From Actinomycetota bacterium (GTDB lineage Bacteria > Actinomycetota > Actinomycetes > Actinomycetales > Microbacteriaceae): 45,929 bases of DNA. Both the position numbers and the translations under genes were made by a program. Within the stretch, counting starts at the first letter, position 1. Each line of letters starts with the position of its first letter. The DNA lies in contig SXMG01000075.1 in NCBI GenBank assembly GCA_005778835.1, forward strand, positions 1 through 45,929. The letters are read 5' to 3'. Of this stretch, positions 40,745-45,929 are shown piece after piece. The notes below the pieces were generated by a model. That model did not search any database. It worked only from the letters and a program-made list of their open reading frames with translations, and was not told the origin of the DNA.

Positions 40745-42124
40745 ATGACCGACACTCTGAACCGGTCACACACTCCCGCCCCCGCTTCCGACCCGGCCGA
40801 CGGCACGCGCGCCTACGACCTCGATCGCGAGTACGTCTTCCACTCGTGGAGCGCGCAAGGGGCACTGAAGCCCTTCGTCGTCGCGAGCGCGCAGGGCTGC
40901 GAGGTCTTCACCTACGAAGGCGAGACCTACCTCGACTTCTCGAGCCAGCTCGTCAACACCAACATCGGCCACTCGCACCCGAAGGTCGTCGAGGCGATTC
41001 AGCGCCAGGCGGCCGAGCTCGCCACCGTCGCGCCCTCGCACGCCAACCTCGCGCGCGGCGAAGCCGCCAAGCTCATCGTCGAGAAGGCCGGTGACGGCTT
41101 CGCGAAGGTCTTCTTCACCAACGGCGGTGCCGACGCGATCGAGAACGCCGTGCGCATGGCGCGCCTCACCACGCACAAGCACAAGGTGCTGAGCACCTAC
41201 CGCAGCTACCACGGCAACACCGGCGCGGCCATCGCGGCCACGGGCGACTGGCGGCGCATGCCCAACGAGTACGCCTACGGCCACGTGCACTTCTTCGGTC
41301 CGTTCACCTACCGCAGCGAGTTCTACTCCGACAGCCCCGAGCAGGAGTGCGAGCGCGCCCTGCGCCACCTCGAGCGGACGATCGTCGCCGAGGGGCCCGG
41401 AACGATCGCGGCCATCCTGCTCGAGTCGGTACCTGGCACGGCGGGCATCTTCGCTCCGCCCGCCGGCTACCTCGAGGGCGTGCGCGCGATCGCCGACAAG
41501 TACGGCATCGTCTGGATCGCCGACGAGGTCATGGCGGGCTTCGGCCGCACGGGCGACTGGTTCGCGTGGCAGAACGAGACGATCAACCCGAGCCGGGCCA
41601 CCCCCGACCTCATCGCCTTCGCGAAGGGCGTCAACTCGGGCTACGTGCCCGTGGGTGGCGTGGTCATGAGCCCGAGCATCGCCGCGGCCTTCGACGAGCG
41701 CGTCTTTCCGGGCGGACTCACCTACAGCGGGCATCCGCTCGCCGCCGCCTCGATCGTCGCCTCGATCGACGCCATGACCGACGAGAAGATCATCGAGAAC
41801 GCCCGGATGATCGGCGAGCAGCACCTCGGACCGGGCCTTCGGGCACTCGCCGAGAAGCACCCGATGATCGGCGAGGTGCGCGGCCTGGGCGTGTTCTGGG
41901 CCCTCGACCTCGTGACCGACCGCGCGACGCGCGAGCCCGTCGGCCCCGAGATCATCGGTGCGCTCAAGGCCGAGCTCATGGCGCGCAAGGTGCTGCCCTT
42001 CGCGGCCGACAACCGCATTCACGTCGTGCCGCCGTGCATCGTCACGGCCGACCAAGTCGCAGTCGCCTTGCAGGCGTATGACGGCGCTTTCACGGCCGTT
42101 GCGCAGGCGCACGGGTTGAACTGA
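40745..42124 (+). CDS. Class III (omega) aminotransferase
   Basis: A 459-residue PLP enzyme. The internal-aldimine Lys is Lys294 in FAKGVNSGYVPVGG and the PLP-binding Asp is Asp260 in WIADEVMAGFGRTG; FTNGGADAIENAVRMAR and YRSYHGNTGAA bind the phosphate region. In this neighbourhood it could move the amino group of beta-alanine to pyruvate or 2-oxoglutarate, giving malonate semialdehyde, but its substrate cannot be fixed from sequence. It has its own promoter-like region upstream and a clear hairpin downstream, so it may be regulated apart from the ureidopropionase-dihydropyrimidinase pair. Confidence 0.9.
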   Translation: MTDTLNRSHTPAPASDPADGTRAYDLDREYVFHSWSAQGALKPFVVASAQGCEVFTYEGETYLDFSSQLVNTNIGHSHPKVVEAIQRQAAELATVAPSHANLARGEAAKLIVEKAGDGFAKVFFTNGGADAIENAVRMARLTTHKHKVLSTYRSYHGNTGAAIAATGDWRRMPNEYAYGHVHFFGPFTYRSEFYSDSPEQECERALRHLERTIVAEGPGTIAAILLESVPGTAGIFAPPAGYLEGVRAIADKYGIVWIADEVMAGFGRTGDWFAWQNETINPSRATPDLIAFAKGVNSGYVPVGGVVMSPSIAAAFDERVFPGGLTYSGHPLAAASIVASIDAMTDEKIIENARMIGEQHLGPGLRALAEKHPMIGEVRGLGVFWALDLVTDRATREPVGPEIIGALKAELMARKVLPFAADNRIHVVPPCIVTADQVAVALQAYDGAFTAVAQAHGLN

Positions 42125-42133
42125 CGTCTGGTC

Positions 42134-42169
42134 GCGGGCATCCCGAACGATCGGGTGAAGGATGCCCGC
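42134..42169 (+). terminator. Intrinsic-type hairpin after the aminotransferase
   Basis: GCGGGCATCC (42134-42143) pairs perfectly with GGATGCCCGC (42160-42169), with a smaller CCGA/TCGG pairing inside. It lies 9 nt after the stop and before the yceD promoter. No T-tract, as is common in GC-rich actinobacteria. Confidence 0.6.
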
Positions 42170-42199
42170 GGTCGCAGACTTCCGCGCAGCTCGCGGCGC

Positions 42200-42205
42200 T
42201 AGACT
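42200..42205 (+). promoter_or_regulatory. -10-like TAGACT before yceD
   Basis: TAGACT ends 8 nt before ATG 42214, at the head of the yceD-rpmF-rnc-mutM group. Confidence 0.45.
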
Positions 42206-42213
42206 GGGCCGCT

Positions 42214-42735
42214 ATGCCTGCCCCCTCCAGCCTCTATCGCGTCAATGTGCGCGACATCGTGCACCGCCCCGGCGAGATGCGCGAGAAGACCGTCGACCTC
42301 GTGACGCCCGAGCAGCTCGGTGCCGGTGCAGCGATCGTGCCGGCGGGTGCTGAGCTCGAGCTCGACCTGCGACTCGAAGGCCTGCACGACGGCATTCTCG
42401 TGACCGGTCAGGCTCGCACGACGGCGGTCGCCGAGTGCGTGCGGTGCCTCGACGAGGTCGCGATCGATCTTCAAGTCGATTTTCAGGAGCTTTTCGCGTA
42501 TTCTCCTGAGGTTGCCGATGACTACCAGGTTCACGATAACCACGTGGATTGTGAACCGGTCGTTCGCGACGCGGTAGTGCTGGCGTTGCCGTTCCAGCCG
42601 GTGTGCCGAGACGATTGCCCGGGGCTTGACCCCGAAACGGGCGAGCGCCTGGCAGACCATCCGGAACGGCAGCCGAGCGAGACCATCGATCCCCGGTGGG
42701 CTGCGCTCGAAGGTTTCCAAGCCGAATCAGACTGA
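42214..42735 (+). CDS. YceD/DUF177 family protein
   Basis: A 173-residue protein with the DUF177 pattern: an N-terminal beta domain (ELELDLRLEGLHDGILVTGQARTTAVAECVRCLDEVAIDLQVDFQELF) with a CVRC cysteine pair, an acidic loop, and a C-terminal CRDDCPGLDPETGERL segment with two more cysteines, so a zinc site is likely. The family is linked to 23S rRNA accumulation or ribosome assembly and is nearly always just upstream of rpmF, as here (51 nt). It starts a ribosome/RNA-processing operon. Base use is slightly less GC-rich around 42470-42560. Confidence 0.9.
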   Translation: MPAPSSLYRVNVRDIVHRPGEMREKTVDLVTPEQLGAGAAIVPAGAELELDLRLEGLHDGILVTGQARTTAVAECVRCLDEVAIDLQVDFQELFAYSPEVADDYQVHDNHVDCEPVVRDAVVLALPFQPVCRDDCPGLDPETGERLADHPERQPSETIDPRWAALEGFQAESD

Positions 42736-42786
42736 CCCGCAGGTGCGCGCACGCGCACGGCGGCAGAGACAGAGAAGAGAGACATC

Positions 42787-42990
42787 ATGGCTGTTCCCAA
42801 GCGGAAGAAGTCGCGCGCCAACACCCACGCACGTCGTTCGCAGTGGAAGGCCGAGGTTCCCACCCTGGTCAAGACCATCGAGAACGGCAAGGTCGTCTAC
42901 AGCCTCCCGCACCGCGCGAAGGTCGTCGAAGACTCCGCCGGCACGCCCCTGTACATGGAGTACAAGGGCCGCAAGGTCGCCGACGTCTAG
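42787..42990 (+). CDS. rpmF: RpmF, 50S ribosomal protein L32
   Basis: A 67-residue basic ribosomal protein. It begins [21 protein letters not shown], the classic L32 N-terminus. The zinc-binding cysteines found in C+ type L32 proteins are absent, so this is a zinc-independent (C-) form. A purine-rich GAGAAGAGAGAC run precedes the ATG. It lies between yceD and rnc, the normal order. Confidence 0.97.
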   Translation: MAVPKRKKSRANTHARRSQWKAEVPTLVKTIENGKVVYSLPHRAKVVEDSAGTPLYMEYKGRKVADV

Positions 42991-43000
42991 TCAATCAACG

Positions 43001-43681
43001 GTGGTTCACTCCACTCTCGAGCAGGCTCTCGGCGTCACCATTGAGCCAGAACTGCTCGACCTGGCGCTCACGCATCGCTCGTGGGCGTATGAGAACGGCG
43101 GCGTCGCGACGAACGAGCGCCTCGAGTTTCTCGGCGACGCCATTCTCGGGCAGGCCGTCACGGTCATGCTCTACACGACCTACCCCGACTTGAGCGAGGG
43201 CGACCTCGCCAAGCGTCGGGCGTCGCTCGTGTCGGCCGTCGCGCTCGCCGAGGTCGCGATCTCGATCGGTCTGGGCGAGCACCTCAAGCTCGGCAAGGGC
43301 GAAGAGCTCACGGGCGGCCGCGAGAAGTCGTCCATTCTCGCCGACACCGTCGAAGCGCTCATCGGCGCTGCCTACCTCGACCTCGGCGGCGAGGTGGCCA
43401 CCGATCTGGTGCTGCGGCTCATCGCGCCGCTGCTCGCCGACCCCGACCGGTTCGGGGCGGGCATGGATCCGAAGACCTCACTGCAAGAGCTCGCCGCCCG
43501 CCTCGGGCTCGGCCTGCCGACGTACGAGATCGCCGATGACGGCCCCGACCACTCGAAGGTCTTCACGGCCACGGTCGTGCTCGCCGACAAGCCCATCGCC
43601 ACGGGTCAGGGCAGCAGCAAGAAGCAGGCCGAGATGGGCGCCGCACTCGAGGCCTTCACCACGTTGCAGTCGCGGCGCTGA
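43001..43681 (+). CDS. rnc: Rnc, ribonuclease III
   Basis: RNase III cuts double-stranded RNA in rRNA and mRNA maturation. The 226-residue protein has the signature ERLEFLGDAIL with catalytic Glu and Asp, SSILADTVEALIGAAYLD with the second metal-binding Glu, and a C-terminal double-stranded RNA-binding domain (DPKTSLQELAARLGLGLPTYEI, ending GQGSSKKQAEMGAALEAF). GTG 43001 is 10 nt after rpmF; the long upstream frame from 42626 overlaps yceD and rpmF and is not used. mutM follows after 3 nt. Confidence 0.96.
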   Translation: MVHSTLEQALGVTIEPELLDLALTHRSWAYENGGVATNERLEFLGDAILGQAVTVMLYTTYPDLSEGDLAKRRASLVSAVALAEVAISIGLGEHLKLGKGEELTGGREKSSILADTVEALIGAAYLDLGGEVATDLVLRLIAPLLADPDRFGAGMDPKTSLQELAARLGLGLPTYEIADDGPDHSKVFTATVVLADKPIATGQGSSKKQAEMGAALEAFTTLQSRR

Positions 43682-43684
43682 GCC

Positions 43685-44602
43685 GTGCCCGAACTGCCCG
43701 AGGTCGAGGTCGTTCGACACGGACTCGAACCGGCCGTCACCGGCGCGCGCATCGACGCGGTCGAGGTGCTCGATGAGCGCTCGCTGCGCCGTCATGTCGG
43801 CCCGAGCGAAGACTTCATCGAACGGCTGACCGGCGCGACGCTGCTGGGTGCCGTGCGCCGGGGCAAGTTCCTGTGGCTGCCGATCGCGGGGCCTTCGGTT
43901 CTGGGGGCGGAGCCTCCTCAGGAGGCCCTCGTCGCTCACCTAGGTATGAGCGGCCAGGTGCTGCTGCGCGACGTCGACGCCGAGGCCTCCGCACTCACGC
44001 GCGTGCGGTTCGCACTGACGCATCCGGTTCACGGCCCGCTGCGGGTCGACTTCGTCGATCAGCGCATCTTCGGGTCGATGGCGATCGACGGGTTGCTGCC
44101 GACGCCCGACGGGGCGGCGGCGGGGTACGGGATGCCGCTCGCGAGCATCCCGAGTCAGGTCGCTCACATCGCGCGCGACCCGCTCGACCCGGCCTTCGAC
44201 GAGCGGCTCTACCGGCGCCGGCTCGCGGCGAAGCGCACGACGGTCAAGCGCGCGCTGCTCGATCAGACGCTCATCAGCGGCATCGGCAACATCTACGCCG
44301 ACGAAGCGCTGTGGGCGGCACGCGTGCACTACGACCAGCCGACCGAGACGCTGTCGGCGCGCAAGAGCGGCGAGCTGCTCGCCGAAGTGCGCACGGTGCT
44401 GCGGCGCGCGCTCGTCGAGGGCGGCACCTCGTTCGACGCGCAGTACGTGAACGTCAACGGAGCCTCGGGCTACTTCAGCCACTCGTTGCGCGCCTACGGC
44501 CAGCAGGGCACTCCATGCGCGCGATGCGGCCGCCTCATCGTGCGCGAGCAGTTCATGAACCGCGGCTCGCACTTCTGCCCGCGTTGCCAGAGGATTCGCT
44601 GA
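43685..44602 (+). CDS. mutM: MutM, formamidopyrimidine-DNA glycosylase
   Basis: MutM (Fpg) removes 8-oxoguanine and formamidopyrimidines from DNA and nicks the site. The 305-residue protein starts PELPEVEVVRHGL after Met/GTG, so the catalytic Pro2 and Glu3 are present; the conserved Lys is in VRRGKFLWL. The helix-two-turn-helix segment LLDQTLISGIGNIYADEALW and a C-terminal zinc finger with four cysteines (CARC, 16 residues, CPRC) are complete. It is coupled to rnc by a 3-nt gap, as in other actinobacteria where smc follows; here an inverted gene lies between mutM and smc. Confidence 0.96.
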   Translation: MPELPEVEVVRHGLEPAVTGARIDAVEVLDERSLRRHVGPSEDFIERLTGATLLGAVRRGKFLWLPIAGPSVLGAEPPQEALVAHLGMSGQVLLRDVDAEASALTRVRFALTHPVHGPLRVDFVDQRIFGSMAIDGLLPTPDGAAAGYGMPLASIPSQVAHIARDPLDPAFDERLYRRRLAAKRTTVKRALLDQTLISGIGNIYADEALWAARVHYDQPTETLSARKSGELLAEVRTVLRRALVEGGTSFDAQYVNVNGASGYFSHSLRAYGQQGTPCARCGRLIVREQFMNRGSHFCPRCQRIR

Positions 44603-44605
44603 CCG

Positions 44606-45679
44606 TCACAGATCTTTGCGCCACGCCCCCTCATAGACGAAGGGCACGAACCCGAGGGCCTCGTTCACGTCGAGCATGGGCCGGTTCTCTTCGGCGTTGT
44701 AGGTGACCACCGACGGATGCCCGGGCCGAACCCTCTGCAGGTGCAGCAGGTTCGCGGCCTTCAGCAGCAGGCCAAGGCGGTGCCCACGGTGCTCGATGAG
44801 CACGATCGTGTCCTCCTGGTCGACCGGTCGCGTGCCGTCGTCGGGCGCGACGAGCTCGGTGAACCCCGCGAGTCGGCCGGTCGGCACGTGCTCGACCGCA
44901 GCGACGAAGGCCGTGCGCGGGCCATCCGCCTCTTCCTCCTCATCGGCGAGCAGGCGCTCGACGGTCCACGGGTCTTCGGGCTCTTCGAGTCCGGCGGTCG
45001 GAGCATCCGTGCTCATACGGGTCAGCAGGTGCGCGATGTCTTCGCGCCACTCCGGGGGAGTTCGATCGCCCCAGAGATGCACCCGGTAGTCGGGCCCGGC
45101 GAGCTCGGCGGCTTCGTCGTGCACGAGCTGCAGCGCCTGCTCGTCGAGCGGCAGCGGCAGCTTGCTGCCGCGTTCGACCTGCTCGAGCCTGAAGCCCAGG
45201 CTGAGCAGCAACCGGGTCTCGGCGGTATCGGCCGCCACATCGCCGAACCCGGTCGGGGCGGCGAGGCGCTCTCCGCCGACCTTCCAGCACGGCGCGTAGG
45301 CGATCGCTCGACTCTTGCCATCAGCGCGGGCGATGCCCTCGACGTGCTCGGCCAAGGCGCGACCGACCCCTCGGCCGCGCGCTCCGGGCAGCACTTCGGC
45401 GTGCAGCCAAGCGGTGTCGATCGCGTCTCCGAGCCGGTACTCGGCGAGCCCGCGACCGACGACCTCGCCGCCGCGGCGGGCGAGGAAGAGCCGCTTGGGC
45501 TCGAACTGCTGCTTGCGCCAGCCGGGCAGCATCTCCTCCGGAGGCCGCGCTTCGTCGTCGGTGCCCGAGTCGTGAGCGTTGACCTCAGTGCGCACCCTCA
45601 TCGCCGCGATGAAGTCGGCGGCGTCGGGCGCGTCGACGTTCTCGGGAATGACCACCTCGGTGATGACGATCTCGTCCAT
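44606..45679 (-). CDS. Double-GNAT N-acetyltransferase
   Basis: A 357-residue protein with two GNAT domains in tandem. The first has the acetyl-CoA loop [23 protein letters not shown] (about residues 90-115), the second a divergent [50 protein letters not shown] near the C-terminus. The layout is like mycothiol synthase (MshD) but the similarity is general, so the substrate is open. An acidic stretch ([11 protein letters not shown]) lies between domains. ATG 45679 has a GAGGAGT site, and a TATTCT hexamer (reverse, 45710-45715) is upstream. It is inserted in reverse orientation between mutM and smc. Confidence 0.87.
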   Translation of the reverse strand: MDEIVITEVVIPENVDAPDAADFIAAMRVRTEVNAHDSGTDDEARPPEEMLPGWRKQQFEPKRLFLARRGGEVVGRGLAEYRLGDAIDTAWLHAEVLPGARGRGVGRALAEHVEGIARADGKSRAIAYAPCWKVGGERLAAPTGFGDVAADTAETRLLLSLGFRLEQVERGSKLPLPLDEQALQLVHDEAAELAGPDYRVHLWGDRTPPEWREDIAHLLTRMSTDAPTAGLEEPEDPWTVERLLADEEEEADGPRTAFVAAVEHVPTGRLAGFTELVAPDDGTRPVDQEDTIVLIEHRGHRLGLLLKAANLLHLQRVRPGHPSVVTYNAEENRPMLDVNEALGFVPFVYEGAWRKDL

Positions 45680-45798
45680 CTCGACTCCTCTGCGCCAGGC
45701 CAGCCCGCCAGAATAGCCGCCGCCGCTCCGGTACGGTAGCCCTGACCGTTCTGCGCCCTGCGGCGGTCGTCGTCGACCGTGCCGAGAGGGGGCAGCGC

Positions 45799-45929
45799 GT
45801 GCATCTGAAGAGCCTGACCCTCAAGGGCTTCAAGTCGTTCGCGCAGCCGACCACCTTCCAGTTCGAGCCCGGCGTCACGTGCGTCGTCGGCCCCAACGGC
45901 TCGGGCAAGTCGAACGTCGTCGACGCGCT
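45799..45929 (+). CDS. smc: Smc, chromosome segregation protein (5' end only)
   Basis: The first 43 codons of the SMC ATPase, which with ScpA/B condenses and segregates the chromosome. [20 protein letters not shown] is the classic SMC N-terminus and [15 protein letters not shown] is the Walker A motif with its catalytic Lys. GTG 45799 is preceded by GAGAGGGGGCA. The rest, including the long coiled coils and hinge, lies outside the window. Confidence 0.96.
   Translation, partial: MHLKSLTLKGFKSFAQPTTFQFEPGVTCVVGPNGSGKSNVVDA

Noticed and set aside
2571-45008. GGATGCTC as a Chi or KOPS signal
   Set aside because: Those signals are strongly skewed to one strand, while this word is found 11 times on each strand in the window.

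Overview
The window is about 46 kb of very GC-rich DNA, densely coded, with many GTG starts. It suggests an actinobacterium, most likely of the family Microbacteriaceae. The evidence is the core gene order (leuCD, murA, plsC, gpsA, ddl, DUF3515, thiL, rsmD, recG, coaD, then yceD, rpmF, rnc, mutM, smc), part of which matches the Mycobacterium tuberculosis leuCD-gpsA-ddlA-Rv2980-thiL-recG region; a complete coenzyme F420 pathway with an F420-dependent glucose-6-phosphate dehydrogenase; and a recurrent TANNNT hexamer 6-9 nt in front of start codons, as expected for leaderless mRNAs. The left edge cuts leuC and the right edge cuts smc.

Layout. 1-14 kb is mostly housekeeping: leucine synthesis, MurA, phospholipid precursors (PlsC, GpsA), ThiL, RsmD, RecG and CoaD. 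Between gpsA and the DUF3515/thiL genes sits an unusual trio: an alpha/beta hydrolase, a membrane-embedded MurF-like ligase whose usual first domain is replaced by transmembrane segments, and a divergent D-Ala-D-Ala-ligase-like ATP-grasp enzyme. 14-24 kb is more accessory: two tandem GAP-family membrane proteins, DUF4259, Fgd, small membrane, secreted and Cys-rich proteins, a TetR/dehydrogenase divergon, YdeI-like, VOC and DoxX-like proteins. 23.6-35.8 kb holds the F420 biosynthesis genes (cofE, cofC, fbiC, cofD), interleaved with a MoxR-DUF58-transglutaminase operon, selO and a truncated AbiEi-like gene. 35.9-42.1 kb looks like a pyrimidine (or hydantoin) catabolic cluster: beta-ureidopropionase, dihydropyrimidinase, a luciferase-like F420/flavin oxidoreductase, a photolyase-like protein and a class III aminotransferase. 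42.2 kb to the end is the conserved yceD-rpmF-rnc-mutM block, an inverted double-GNAT gene and the start of smc.

How the parts connect. FbiC builds the deazaflavin, CofC and CofD add the phospho-linker, and CofE adds glutamate. Fgd can reduce F420 with glucose-6-phosphate, and the luciferase-like oxidoreductase at 38.3 kb may use it in the pyrimidine cluster, where no conventional dihydropyrimidine dehydrogenase is present. The FbiB C-terminal reductase domain is absent here.

Non-coding structure worth attention: a CsoR/CstR-like operator in front of a small Cys-rich protein, a TetR palindrome, a concentric 61-bp dyad next to a hexamer array at 34.1-34.25 kb, two intergenic palindromic repeat elements, and a strongly over-represented octamer GGATGCTC/GAGCATCC. 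All function calls come from reading motifs by eye; no database search was run.
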